In this document: positions 1-12,340 of the stretch, one piece after another
Position numbering within the stretch: the first letter of the stretch is position 1
Layout of the letters: every line of letters starts with the position of its first letter
Origin: Antilocapra americana
Lineage: Eukaryota > Chordata > Mammalia > Artiodactyla > Antilocapridae
Assembly (NCBI GenBank): GCA_007570785.1
Contig: ML660774.1
Coordinates: forward strand, 14,042,059 to 14,106,058
Direction of reading: 5' to 3'
Length of the DNA: 64,000 bases
Translations under genes and position numbers: made by a program
Notes under the pieces: model-generated
The model's input: only the letters and a program-made list of their open reading frames with translations
Told to the model about the DNA's origin: nothing
Databases searched by the model: none

Positions 1-345
1 TAGATTTGAGGGACTGGGATATGGACATCTTTGGGAAGAAGGGACATTATTCAATCTGACTTACCCATGGCAGATGTAGTTGGCTATTATTTATTTGACA
101 AAGATCATTCAGTACTTATCTGACAGCACTATGCCAGAGGCAACAGAAACAAGCAAAAAATACAATAGATTTGCACATTATAGAATTCATGCTTGAGTTA
201 AATACATAATTGGAATGCTTAATCATGAACGATTTTGTATCACTGGGCAAGGGAGCCCAGATTGACACTTACTACATATACTGTCATTATTTTGGTACTG
301 GACTATCTGTCTTGCTAAACTTAGAGCACCTTTAAGAGACAACTC

Positions 346-654
346 CATATCCCAAGGAGATCAGTCCTGGGTGTTCACTGGAAGGACTGATGCTGAAGCT
401 GAAACTCCAGTACTTTGGCCACCTGATGTGAAGAGCTGACTCATTTGAAAAGACCCTGATTCTGGGAAAGATTGAAGGTGGGAGGAGAAGGGGACGACAG
501 AGGATGAGATGGTTGGATGGCATCACTGACTCAGTGGACATGAGTTTGGGTAAACTCTGGGAGTTGGTGATGGACAGGGAGGCCTAGTGTGCTGCAGTCC
601 ATGGGGTTGCGAAGAGTCAGACATGACTGAGTGACTGAACTGAACTGAACTGAG
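346..654 (+). mobile_element. BovB LINE, 3'-terminal fragment
   Basis: Contains the C-terminal end of the BovB reverse-transcriptase ORF (codons for the [19 protein letters not shown] stretch around 480-515) and the 3' tail with the characteristic repeated CTGAA units at about 635-653. It is 5'-truncated and has stops. Confidence 0.88.
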
Positions 655-891
655 CCCATTGTCAGTGCCATGTCAGCCCATAGTAAGCACTCAGTAAAAT
701 GTAGTTGAATACCATCATAACATAAAATAAAAATTTTCCAGTAAATAATCTTGAAACTTTGTTGTAAGAGAAATTTCTTAACTAGTAATCTTTTTATTTG
801 AAAGCAATATTTTTTATAACTTTGTTGCTTTTAGAATAAGGAAAGTAGTGATATATTCCAGGTTTTTAAGACTTAATAATGTTCATGAATA
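655..891. other. SGCZ: AT-rich intron, nothing recognised
   Basis: Short AT-rich interval between a BovB tail and a SINE; no ORF, RNA gene or named repeat seen. Confidence 0.5.
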
Positions 892-1094
892 AGTTCCCTG
901 TTGGCTCAGACAGTAAATCATCGCCTGCAATGCAGCAGACCTGAGTTTGATTCTTGGTTCAGGAAGATCCCCTGGAGAAGGAAATGGCAACTCACTCCAG
1001 TACTCTTGCCTGGAGAATTCCATGGACAGAGGAGCCTGGCAGGCTACCATCCATGGGGCTGCAAAGAGTCGAACGTGACTGAGCAACTATCACA
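892..1094 (+). mobile_element. Bov-tA SINE
   Basis: tRNA-Glu-derived head (TTGGCTCAGACAG with an A-box, B-box near 945) followed by the Bov-A body (CTGGAGAAGGAAATGGCAAC) and the tail GACTGAGCAAC. Diverged; no clear TSD found. Confidence 0.92.
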
Positions 1095-2230
1095 TACAAT
1101 GTGCATGAGATATGTTGTACCAAGGCAAATGGCAGAAAACAGAGCATAAAACTCAGAAAAGATAAACCATGTATAATTAAGAAAGGCATCAATTAGTATG
1201 CCACTTAGAAGCAGAATTCTGAATATGAATCCTAACATATACAGTTTAAAGCTATGGTGGTAACAAAGAATACTGGACTATATCAGCATAAGATGTAAAC
1301 TTCAGTTATGAAATTGGTACTGTTGTGAGCAAATAGCAGTCTAATGCAGAGGGTTATTTAATTACTCTTTATTTTTACACATTTACCTGAAGTCATTTCA
1401 GACATCCATAAACCTCAGATTTCATACTGGGAATCTAAGGCCTTGGAGATAATATGCAATCTGAATTAAGTCTAAGTGAATAAATGAGAAACAACTGATT
1501 TGTAGTAACCTTCCCAAATCAACTAATAGTAAAAGCAAAATTTCTGTTGTGTTAACATTTTTAAGCTTGGTGATCTTTTGTCAGATGATATAATGACATA
1601 ACAATATTTAAGACAGCAGCTTTTATTGTCCCTTTGCAGACTATTGCTCCAGTAACTGTTTAGTAGTGCCGGTATCATAGGAAGAAAATTGTATACCTCA
1701 GCTGCTGTCCTCCCTGTGGCTGTAATGAAGTCCCTGTAGTAATCTAATTGTATCGACTTAGCAAGAAAGTGGAATTATAATTGACAATATAAAGCCAGGC
1801 AAATTGCAGTATCAGAACAGGCATGCTGACTTAAGCCCCACTGACATGAATGTCAAAAGTACTTTTTTTTAAATGGCTAAATTTTCCTTTTTCTAAACTA
1901 TTCAGTTTTCAAACATTAAAATTATGCTGGAAACTTAATGTTTTGAGTCAAAACTTCAAATTTTATTCCTCCTGTGCTGTACTCCCAGAGTGAAATGATT
2001 TAGAAACAATGTTGATGGATGTTACCATTTATGCTAACATCTTATAACATATGAATTGCAAGATATGAATTCAAGGATAAACAATCATTGTTGAAATGCT
2101 TGCATTGCAGATTCTGATCCTTTTTGTGTATCATTTATCTTTGAAGGATAACAAATTTTTCTATACTCTAAATTATCAATATATTTTCTATATATTTGTA
2201 TTCATTGCATTTTTGAGTTTATGCTTCTGT
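1095..2230. other. SGCZ: Unique AT-rich intron
   Basis: No ORF of note, no splice-bounded exon and no named repeat recognised in this 1.1 kb. Confidence 0.5.
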
Positions 2231-2434
2231 GTGTAGTCACTTCAGTTGTGCTGACTCTTCGTGATCCCATGGACTGCAGCCCACCAGGCTGCTCTGTCCA
2301 CGGGCTTCTCCAGGCAAGAATACTGGAGTGGGTTGTCATGGCCTCATCCAGGGGATCTTCCTGATCCAGATATCAAACCTGCATCTCTTGCACTGCATGT
2401 GAATTCTTTATGGCTGAGGCACTGTGGAAGCCCT
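2231..2434 (-). mobile_element. Bov-tA SINE
   Basis: Reverse-oriented Bov-tA: tail (GTCACTTCAGTTGTG), body (CAAGAATACTGGAGTGGGTT) and diverged tRNA head ending near GGAAGCCC at 2427-2433. Confidence 0.9.
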
Positions 2435-3326
2435 TTTAAGATTATATTCCTCAATTAATAGCTAGTCTGGAATACACAAAAGCATTGCAAATCAGCATTA
2501 TGATATTAAATATAAGAATAATAATATATCAAATCATCTAGTCAAAGGGGACCTGGATACTAAATTGATGAATCTCAGTAAAACAAAGGTTAGTTTGTAA
2601 GTTTAGTTTGTAAAGAGACTTGGTTTGCTGAATTAGAGAAATAGTTGAGCTTTTAAAAAAAAGAAAAACATAGAGCTGCAATATGATTGGGAATTTATTT
2701 TATATTATTTAAATAATTGTACTATCTTGAATTATTTGGCCATTATTTATGATGCGACATAATCTAATGCATTGAACACTGCATGAGATTTATCAGGTGA
2801 TTGTGGCTCGTGGTTTCTTTCTCACATATACTATAGCACAAATTTGAACAAACCTCTTGGAATTTCACTTGGTTCAGAAACAGTGATATCAAAATATTTG
2901 TGAAAAGTAAAGTAATGTTAAATAAAGCACTTTTCGTGTGTGTACCTATCTATACAGACAGAGAACACACAACTCAGTAGGTGAGGTTGGTAGTTTTGCC
3001 ATGTGTTTCATTTTTATAAAATGAGCTTTAAACCAAAATCTGAGCCATAATTAAATCATGAAAATAATATAAAATAAAGAGTAAAATAATAAATAATTAG
3101 GATCTAATGTAAGTATGATGTGTCTGATTGAGATAATTTCATGTTATTAATCATTCTTCATAATGTACAGTGCAGTGTTGTGCATATAATGGAACACAGA
3201 AAACAAAATTTTTGACCAATTAAATTTTATTCTTTACATCTTTTAGGAAACACTTGCTGATTTTCTAAAATTGTAGTGACTTCTCCCTCTCTTTAACTCC
3301 TTTATCTTTTTTTTTTAATTGCCTAT
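2435..3326. other. SGCZ: Unique AT-rich intron
   Basis: Highly AT-rich with several short poly-A and poly-T runs; nothing else recognised. Confidence 0.5.
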
Positions 3327-3338
3327 TTATATTTTAAG

Positions 3339-3668
3339 TGAAGTTAAAGTCCTTAGTTTGTGTCTGACTCTTTGTGACTCCCTTGTCTATAGCCCAATAG
3401 GCTTCTCTGTCCATTGGGATTTTCCAGGTAAGAATACTGGAGTGGGTTGCCATGCCCTCCTCCAAGGCACCTTCCCAACCCAGGAATCAAATGGGGGTCT
3501 CCTGCATTGCAGGCGGATTCTTTACCCTCTGAACCACCAGGGAAGCCAAAGAATACTGGCGTGGGTAGCCTATCCCTTCTCCAGAGGATCTTCCCAACCC
3601 AGGAATCAAGCAGAGTCTCCTTCCGTTGCCCATGGATTCTTTACCAGTTGAGATACCAGGGAAGCCCC
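3339..3668 (-). mobile_element. Dimeric Bov-tA SINE with duplicated tRNA head
   Basis: One full reverse-oriented Bov-tA (3339-3547) is followed directly by a second partial unit (3548-3668) that repeats the central body and tRNA head, each ending in a GGGAAGCC head terminus. The 330-bp composite is bounded by a perfect 12-bp direct repeat, TTATATTTTAAG, at 3327-3338 and 3669-3680, so both units lie inside a single target-site duplication. Confidence 0.88.
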
Positions 3669-4079
3669 TTATATTTTAAGGACATTATTAATCCCAACTC
3701 TTTATTATTCTTGTTTACTTATTCATCTTCTTGGTCCTACTAGATATTAATTTAATACTAGTTCTTCTTGTATTCAAAGTATGATAAGATTCATATTGAA
3801 TAAAATAAAAACACAACTCCTCGATTTTTGTTGAGTGGCAGTGCATTCTTACCGAAGTACGTTCTTCATATATTTGGAAAGACAGTTCTTCCTACAGTAC
3901 ACCTGAGATTTACTGAGGCAAGGACAACCAGTAGATGGATCAGTTGAATAACTTTGATGATGAATGCTCATCACTGTACCCACCAGACTGCTCTTACATT
4001 TGGGTAAAAGCAATTCCATGCTTCAGGAAAGAATATCAGAGTAGAACATTGGTGTCAAATTCTAACAGAACCAAATCCA

Positions 4080-4165
4080 ACTGGGCAAACTGTGGAAGAT
4101 TTCTTCCTGGCCTCAGTTTCCATATATGTAAAAAGAAGAAATTGGATAATCTAGTTCAAAGTTTT
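4080..4165 (+). mobile_element. MIR SINE remnant
   Basis: The stretch CCTCAGTTTCCATATATGTA followed by an A-rich GGATAAT-type end matches the conserved 3' part of MIR. Strongly decayed; upstream boundary uncertain. Confidence 0.5.
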
Positions 4166-4267
4166 ATCCAGATTACGTATTTCTGGTTGAATGAACTGTG
4201 CTGCATATTTTGTCTTTCCATCTACTCTTATTAATATTTAGTTATACTATATTAAGTATACTTTATT

Positions 4268-4470
4268 GACTTCCCTGGTGGCTCAGACGGTAAAGAGTCT
4301 GCCCATAATGTAGGAGACCCGGGTTCGCTTGCTGGGTCAGGAAATCCCATGGAGAAGGGAATGGCAACCTGCTCCAGCATTCTTGCCTGGAGAATCCCAT
4401 GGACAGAGGAGTCTAGCAGGCTACAGTCCATAGAGTCGCAGAGTTGGACACACCTGAAGCAACTGAGCAC
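4268..4470 (+). mobile_element. Bov-tA SINE with dinucleotide tail
   Basis: Near-consensus head GACTTCCCTGGTGGCTCAG, body and tail CAACTGAGCAC. The tail runs directly into an (AC)n/(AT)n microsatellite, a common origin of bovid microsatellites. Confidence 0.93.
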
Positions 4471-4520
4471 ACACACACACACATATATATATACATATAT
4501 CTGCATATATGTATATATAT
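4468..4520. repeat. (AC)n(AT)n compound microsatellite
   Basis: About seven CA units pass into interrupted AT/GTAT units. Likely grown from the 3' tail of the adjacent SINE. Confidence 0.9.
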
Positions 4521-5214
4521 GCATCCTATATATAAATACACAGTATTATCAGCCACTTTTCTAAAAATCTCTGTTTAAAATCAGAAGCCACTAAGAAGGC
4601 TGTGATCCATGAACTAGTCTACAAAATTGACAAGGGAACAGTGGATACCATTTTGAGTCACTTATAAACTTAGTCAGTCAATCTATTTATAACAGAGCTC
4701 CTTTGTTAAATCCAAAACAGCAAAACTACTCGCTGGATTATTTTTAATGTTTGTTATTTGGGGCAGGTAAAAAAGAATTATTTTTCTTGATTCAGTTTTT
4801 TTTTTTTTAATTTATGGACTACACTTAGAAATCAGCAGCATTTAAAAGTCAGTGACATAAGACATTAGCAAATTGATAAATAGAGATGAAGTATAAGAAC
4901 TGCTTCCCATTGGATCGAGTGCATCTATTATATTGATGTCTGCAAGATCTAAGATACACTGTTATAAGATTTTCACTCTGTTAAAAATTTAATGGAAAAT
5001 TTTGAACACATTACAGGTTTATCTTAAGATGGAGTTGTCACAATGCCAGGTAACTAATAGGCCTACTCTTTTGGTGACTGTCAAAGTGTAACGGATGGAT
5101 TGCCTGTTTGATGGTTTGAAGGTTTGACCTTGAAGGATTTATAAACACAACACAGATCACTTTGGCCTCCCTCCTTACTATTTGTTTTTGCTTTTTTAAC
5201 TCCAGTGCAAGTAT

Positions 5215-5386
5215 GTGAAAGTCACTCTGTGGTGTCTGACTCTGTGACCCCATGGACTGTTCTCCAGGCAAGAATACTGGAGTGGGTAACCGTTCCCTTC
5301 TCCAGGGGATCTTCCCAAACCAGGGATCGAGTCCAGGTCTCCCACATTGCAGGTGTATTCTTTACCATCTGAGTCGCTAGGGAAGC
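5215..5386 (-). mobile_element. Bov-tA SINE, internally shortened
   Basis: Reverse-oriented; the segment between CCATGGACTGT and TTCTCCAGGC lacks about 30 bases of the consensus. Flanked by a GCAAGTAT direct repeat at 5207-5214 and 5385-5392, a plausible 8-bp TSD that overlaps the element end by two bases. Confidence 0.88.
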
Positions 5387-5392
5387 AAGTAT

Positions 5393-6653
5393 ACGTATTT
5401 TATCATATTCAGTCATGTATTTTTAATTTTTTCTATTGTTTGTCTAATGGTGAAGTTTTACTTTTTAAAGGCCATGACGTTTCAAAGAAAATCGTGTTAT
5501 ACTCTCTGCCAAAATTTTTTGTGAACTCAATTATCACTTAGAAATTTTGTGAATCTCATTATGAAATGAGAAATTTTTTTTTTGAAATGAGAAATTTTTA
5601 AATGACACAAAGTGAAATATTTATTACAGATTGTATATATTGTCTTTAATGCTTATGCCTAACTTTAAAAATTATTTTCTCAAATTTAACATGAAATGAA
5701 TACTAAAAATCAAAGTTTATCTCATTTAATTCATTTAAGAACTAGGTAGGTATAATTTGCAAATATTTGGTATTCTAAATTATGTATTTTACTTTGTTCT
5801 ACAGGGTATAAAGACATGACTTTGTATAATCTGTACTTTAAGCAGGTAATTACCATCCTTAAATGGCAGTTTTCTATCTCATCTAAATTTTGCCTTTTCT
5901 GTTATCTTCTATCTTGATAGCATTTTAAGGAGGTAGATTTCCAAGGAAATTTTAAAATAAATAATTTAGAAGTAATATTATACACAATATTTAAAATATA
6001 GGTATTCAAAAAGAGCTTGCAATGATAAACTGTTTTTCTAATACAACTGTAGTCATCCCTGGATATGCTTTATTGATCACAATAATTAGACTTTCTGAGA
6101 TACTTCACTGAGTCACTTTGGTTTGCTTAATGACATCTCACTTTGCATTTATGAGGACTTCTTTGGATTTTGTTCTTTGTCTGAGCAATTTGAAATAAAA
6201 GCAATCATGTGGTTAGTTTCACTATTGCATGGTTAGCCAAGGGTGATTTAAATCCTCTTCTTATAATACTCATGGTTTGCCAGTATATAGAATTGACAGT
6301 CACATGAAACTTTTGCTTTATTTTCAATTAATCCTCTTATTCATTTCTGACAGTAAGCATTTAATTAATCTTTGTGTATCAAATACATCAAGAATGTATA
6401 AGCATTTCTTTGTTAAGTATTGAACTAGTCTTGTATCACTAATTTCAGTGGTAATTATATTTTCAAGGAATGCACCATATATATTTTTTATAAATGAATG
6501 ATCTTTGTACAGTAAGAGTAAAATGTACAGGTTGCTAGAAGACTCTGAAAGGTTTCTTTCTATCCTGGATCCAAGTCAACTCTCTTAACAAGTACAGGTA
6601 TTAAAACTTTTGGGAGAATACAATCTGCATAATTTGAAAGTCATTATTATTAG
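5393..6653. other. SGCZ: Unique AT-rich intron
   Basis: No coding potential or named repeat recognised. Contains a local imperfect duplication of GAAATGAGAAATTTTT near 5560-5600. Confidence 0.5.
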
Positions 6654-6664
6654 AATAGTTGAGT

Positions 6665-9495
6665 CAGTTCAGTCACTCAGTCATGTCGGACTCTTTGTGA
6701 CCCCATGGACTGCGGCACGCCAGGCCTCTCTCTCCCTCACCAGATCCTGGGGATTACTTAAAAGTGTGTCCATAGTGTCAGTGAATCTGGAATATTGAAT
6801 GCAGCAGTTGCAAAGCATCATTTTTTAGAATTTGAAAAAGCTCAACTGGGACCCCATTGCCTGCACTAGCTTTGTTTATAGTGATGCTTCCTAAGGCTTA
6901 CTTGACTTTGCATTCCAGGATGTTTGGCTCTAGGTGAGTGATCACAACATCATGGTTATCTAGGTCATGAAGATCTTTTTGTGTAGTTCTTCTGTGTATT
7001 CTTGCCCCCTCTTTTTAATATCTTCTGTTTCTGTTAGGTCCCTACCATTTCTGTCCTTTATTGTGCCCATCTTTGCATGAAATGTTCCCTTGGTATCTCT
7101 AATTTTCTTGAAGAGATCACTAGTCTTTCCCATTCTATTGTTTTCCTCTATTTTTTTGCATTGATCTCTGAGGAAGGCTTTATTTTTTTAATCTCGCCTT
7201 ACTATTCTTTAAAACTCTACATTCAAATAGGTATATCTTTCCTTTTCTCCTTTGCCTTTTCCTTCTCTTCCTTTCTCAGCTATTTGTAAGGCCTCCTCAG
7301 ACAACCCTTTTGCCTTTTTACATTTCTTTTTTTTTTGAGATGGTCTTGATCATTGCCTACTATACAATGTCACGAATCTCCATCCATAGTTCTTCAGGCA
7401 GTCTGTATATCAGATTGAATCCCTTGAATCTGTTTGTCATTTCCACTGTATAATCATAAGAGATATTTGATTTAGATCATACCTGAATAGTCTAGTGGTT
7501 TTCCCTACTTTCTTCAATTTAAGTCTGAATTTTGCAATAAGGAATTCATGATCTGAGCCACAGTCAGCTCCCAGTCTTGTTTTTGCTGCCTTTATAGAGC
7601 TTTTCCATCTTTGGCTGCAAAGAACATAATCAATATGACTTCTGAATTGACCATCTGGTGATGTCCATGTGTAGAGTCTTCTCTTGTATTGTTGGAAGAG
7701 GGTGTTTGCTATGACCAGTACATTCTCTTTGCAAAACTCTATTAGCCTTTTCCTTCTTCATTTTGTACTCCAAGGCCAAATTTGCCTGTTACTCCAGGTA
7801 TCTCTTGACTTCCTACTTTTGCATTAGAGTCCCCAATGATGATAAGGACATCTTATTTTGGTGTTAGTTCCAGAAGATCTTGTAGGTCTTCATAGAACTG
7901 TTCAACTTCAGCTTCTTCAGCATTACTGGTTGGGGTACAGACTTGGATTACTGTGATATTGAATGGTTTGCCTTGGAAATGAACAGAGATCATTCTGAGA
8001 TTGCATCCAAGTATTGCATTTTGGACTGTTTTGTTGACTATGATGATTACTACATTTCTTCTAAAGCATTCTTGCCCACAGTAGTAGATAAAATGGTCAT
8101 TTGAGTTAAATTCATGCATTTCAGTCCATTTTAGTTCACTGATTCCTAAAATGTCAATGATCACACTTGCCATCTCCTGTTTGACCACTTCCAATTTACC
8201 TTTATTCATGGATCTAACAGTCCAGATTCCTAGGCAATATTTTTGCTTTGTTTTGTTTTGTTTTTTACAGCGTTGGACTTTACTTCCATCACCAGTCACA
8301 TTCACAACTGGGTGATGTTTTTGCTTTGGCTCCATCTCTTCATTCTTTCTGGAGTTATTTCTCCACTATTCTCCAGGAGCATATTGGGTACCTTCTGACC
8401 TGGGGAGTTCATCTTTCAGTGTCCTATCTTTTTGCCTTTTCATGCTATTCATGGGATTCTCAAGACACGAATACTGAAGTGATTTGCCATTCCCTTCTCC
8501 AGTGGACCATGGTTTGTCAGAACTTTCCACCATGACCTGTCCATCTTCAGTGGCCCTACAGGACGTGGCTCATAGTTTCATTGAGTTAAAGAAAGCTATG
8601 GTCCATGTGGTCAGTTTGATTAGTTTTCTGTGATTGTGGTTTTCATTCTGTCTGCAGGAGGAGAGGTTTACAGAGGCTTCCTGATAGGAGACTGACTGAA
8701 GGGGAATTGGATCTTGTTCTGATGGGTGGATCCATGCTCAGTAAACATTTAATCCAATTTTCTATTGATGAGTGGGGCTGTGTTCCCTCTCCATTGTTTA
8801 ACCTGAGGTCAAACTATGGTGAAGACAGTGAAGATAATGGTGACCTCCTTCAAAATGTCCAGTGCAAGCACTGCTGCACTCAGTATCCTGGACCCTGCAG
8901 CAGGCCACTCCTGACCCACGCCTCTGCCAGAAACTCCTGGACACTCATGGGCAAGTCTGGGTCAGTCTCTTGTGGGGTCACTGCTCCTTTCTCCTGGGTC
9001 CTGGGGCACACACGCTGTTGTTTGTGCCCTCCAAGAGTCTGTTACCCCAGTCCTGAGTAAGTTCTGGCGGCTCTATGGTGAGGTTAATGGTGACCTCCTC
9101 CAAGAAGGCTTATGCCATACCCAGGTCTGCTGCATCCAGAGTCCATGCCCCTGCAGCAGGCCACAGCTGACCCGTACTTCTGCAGGAGACACTCAGACAC
9201 TCAGCAGCAGGTCTGGCTCAGCCTCTGTGTGTTCTCCTGGTGCACACACGGTTTTGGTTGAGCTTTCCAAGCATCTCTGGCCAGTATGGAGTTTAATTGT
9301 AAACGCAGTTTTGCTCCTTCTTCCGTCTTGGTGGGGCGTCTCCTTTACCCTTGGACATGCAATATCTTCTTTTTGTGGGATCCAACATTATCCTATTGAT
9401 GGTTGTTCAGCAGCAAGTTGTAATTTTGGAGCTCTTGCAGGAGAAGATGAGTTCATGTCCTTCTACTCTGCCATCATGACCTCATCATAAACTCA
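6665..9495 (-). mobile_element. BovB LINE with 5' UTR, internally deleted, TSD-bounded
   Basis: Read on the minus strand it runs from the 5' UTR (about 9495 down to 8340) through the endonuclease domain (8335-7853, a 160-residue open frame) into decayed downstream ORF sequence, then skips most of the RT/3' ORF and resumes in the 3' tail (about 6790-6665). The endonuclease frame keeps the LGISELKWT and FQGKPFNITVIQV blocks, but the first active-site motif reads GIWTVRSMN where the family has WNVRSMN, so the conserved Asn is lost. Perfect 11-bp direct repeats AATAGTTGAGT at 6654-6664 and 9496-9506 mark the insertion ends. It cannot encode an active protein. Confidence 0.9.
8835..9340 (-). repeat. 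Tandemly duplicated ~250-bp unit in the BovB 5' UTR
   Basis: Two diverged copies of a GC-rich unit. TAATGGTGACCTCCT occurs at 8835-8849 and 9085-9099, and CCTGCAGCAGGCCAC at 8894-8908 and 9150-9164, spaced 250-256 bp. This resembles the monomeric promoter units of some LINE 5' UTRs; promoter activity is inference. Confidence 0.75.
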
Positions 9496-9859
9496 AATAG
9501 TTGAGTAGCTCTAATAATAACATGAAAAAATACCAAATAGTCTCAGAATATTAACTTATCATTTTCAGGACTAAAAAGATAGAAAAACAGATATTATAAA
9601 ATGTCATTTATTCAAAGTTTTTGATAAATATTTGTGTAGCTACAGTTGAGGTTTCAGGATAAATAACACAAACATGCAAACAGTCCCTGAGATTTTTGTA
9701 TTTGAGTGGCGAAACCAAAAACTAATGTGTATTGGCAGAGATTATTTAAATTCAAAGGAATGCTTAAATATTGACCTTTTCAGGATACTTTCATACTTAT
9801 TTCATGACCTTTAAGCATCCTTACCTTATAACTCAAGTAATTTAGAATTTTTCTTAGTT

Positions 9860-10105
9860 TCCTGTAGCTCAGTGAAAAGTATCTGGGCTCAAGATTTATG
9901 CAGTCTGTACAGTTATTAATTTAAGACATAATTTACCTGTTAAGTGATTCTGAATATGCTTTCTAATAACCTCATTTAGTCTGTCCTTTTAAGTGAAATG
10001 GGCATCATAGAAATGATCTTCTAGGTTATTATAACCATATAGTGAATATTGAATGTGAAATTACCTAGCCCAGTGGTTACACAGAACATGTATTTAATAA
10101 CTGTT
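9860..10105 (+). mobile_element. MIR SINE remnant
   Basis: TTACCTGTTAAGTGATTCTG, CCTCATTTAGTCTGTCCTTT, AAATGGGCATCATAG and CCTAGCCCAGTGGTTAC follow the order of conserved MIR blocks. Old and diverged. Confidence 0.65.
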
Positions 10106-10479
10106 TTTCCATCTGCCATTTTCCCGTCCTTTTTTTATATATTATGGGATTCTGCTACATCCTAGACATTGTTCTCAGTATTTTGAATAAAATTAAATTT
10201 AGCATGTCTTATATTTAGCATGTTTATGGCCCTAAACAATCCATAACTCTTCTGTTTTCAGTTTTACTCTTCTTTGCTTGAAATCAGTGTACAAAATAAC
10301 CTAATCTTGTTTTCATATATGGCCATTTCTCACCAGTCTTTCATTTCCTTCCTTTTTATTAATATCCACAACATACTAATTATATCTATCTATTCACTAG
10401 CCCAAATTCTTCCAGTGTTCTTCACTACATATATTATTTATTTTTATCATAAAATTTAAATTTTTTGCCTAAAAATATA

Positions 10480-10850
10480 AGCCTTCCATGATCTAACCCA
10501 AGTCCATATTGTAAAAATGATTGTCAGTCTGCTTCCCTTACAACTGTTACCTGCATGGTTCCATCTTGCATCACTTTCTCATGCTGTGTGGGCTTTTGCT
10601 CTCTGGTGAATCACACCTTTTCTCCTGACAATCTTTCAGATTCTACTTATCTTTCAGTGCCCATTTTAAATCATCCCTTTCTCCTAGTCAAACACCTAAT
10701 AATCATTCTTACTTCTGCCTTGTAAATACATGCATTATGTAGGCTTCATTATGTGCTTAAATTGACACCTATATTAACATTTGAATGCACAAGTAGATTG
10801 TAAACTCCTTGAGAAAAAGGATGAGATCTTCTAGTCTTGCATCCATATCA
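10480..10850 (+). mobile_element. L2 LINE 3'-end remnant
   Basis: Shows L2 3' region features in order: a CATGCTGTGTGGGCTTTTGC block, CAATCTTTCAGATTCTAC, then GTAAACTCCTTGAGAAAAAGG near the end. Decayed; named by block pattern only. Confidence 0.55.
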
Positions 10851-10964
10851 GTTTCAAAAAAAAGTAAGTAAGTTATTTAATACCCTATCCTGTTACAGAA
10901 ATAATTTAGAAAATCTTACATAGATATGTACCTCAAAAGGGGAACATAAAAGATTTTAAAAGAA

Positions 10965-11125
10965 TGAAAATGTGGGGTGGGTAGGGAACGGAGGCTCAAG
11001 AGGCAGGAGATATATGTTTAATTATGGCTGGCTTGCATTGTTGTACAGCAGAAACCAACACGACACTGTAAAGCAGTTTTCCTCCACCTAAAAACTAAAT
11101 TTAAAAATAAATAAATATTTAAGAA
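10965..11125 (+). mobile_element. L1 3'-end fragment (ruminant type)
   Basis: GGAGATATATGTTTAATTAT, CATTGTTGTACAGCAGAAAC, ACACGACACTGTAAAGCAG and an A-rich end match the terminal 3' UTR of ruminant L1. Truncated to about 160 bp. Confidence 0.8.
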
Positions 11126-12330
11126 AGAAGGAAATTGCCTGTGTAGATTAAGAACTAAATCATTTATTATTAATATAAATTATGATCCATATTGTATAAG
11201 TATTTTAATATAAATTACATAATTATTTTGCATATATATTATTTCAGAAAGAAAGCTAGAGACATTGGGAAATGATAATGAATATAGATGATAGGCATGG
11301 TTATTGATAAATAATTGAAATTTTTCTTCTCTGAAAAATATAAAGACTAATTACAGGAGATTTCTCATCTTTATGGAATTATTAAAGATTATGGAGATTT
11401 CAGGAGAGTTTAATCTGAATAGTGGGCTCCAAAATATATGATTATATTATTATACATGTATATGTGTCTATGTGCATATTTCCATATATATGCACACTTT
11501 TATAACATTATTTATGAAAAGCATTCAGACTAATTAACGGTTCTTCAGTAGCATACTCTCACTTTGCTTTTGTTTACTGATTTCTCTTTATTTGTTACCT
11601 TTATCTTAATATTCTCAACTCTTTTCAGAGTTGAGTTATCTTGGCATAACTGATAGTTTGAAAAGTTGTAGGAAGTGTTTTGCTTTTTTGTCTTCAATGA
11701 AGAATAGTAACTCTTAGGGATGCTGTCCAGACTCTGAAGCTACATTATACAAAACATGAGTAATGCTGTTTTGTCTCTGTAAAAACTAGTGTAGTTAACT
11801 CTCTCTCTTCCCCTGAATCTGTTGCCTCATTCTGTGAGCTCTGGAAGTTCATTATGGACTTGAACTCTAAAATATTCTGTCAATAACGTACACCTAGCAC
11901 TGTGAAAAATATAGTAACAAATGTAGGAGACAACTCATTTCCTAGCCTTGGAATCTTACTATTTTAGGAAAACATCTCATGGTTATGTGTGTCTATGTGA
12001 TATAGTAGCTATAAATCTCAAAAAAATGCATTTACTGATGGTAAATATGAGCAAGTATGCTGCACCAAGTTAGTGTACCACTAAATCAATCATTGCACTG
12101 CTTTCCCCAGAGTCTGGGAGAAACCCTCTTCATCCATCTCTCCAAGGAGCTGCTATAGATGGATCAGAATGGGCACGTAAGCTATAACCAATTGGCCATC
12201 CCTATGTTAAATATCTCCTACAGATTGTTTAAACCATTTTTTTCTTTTTTTGGTTTGTGTGAACCATAGAGATAATTATTTACTAAGAAATTTTTTCAAT
12301 TTTCTTTAAAACTTCTAGCTTTTTCTAGTC
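11126..12330. other. SGCZ: Unique AT-rich intron
   Basis: No gene or named repeat recognised; a short AT/TG-rich patch occurs at 11440-11500. Confidence 0.5.
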
Positions 12331-12340
12331 TGTGTGTGTG

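Noticed and set aside
892..1094. tRNA gene candidates from A-box/B-box matches in this and other Bov-tA heads
   Set aside because: These are tRNA-Glu-derived SINE heads; cloverleaf pairing is broken and each head is joined to the Bov-A body.
8972..9490. 172-codon plus-strand frame in a GC-rich region
   Set aside because: It lies antisense within the BovB 5' UTR and has no signature of its own.
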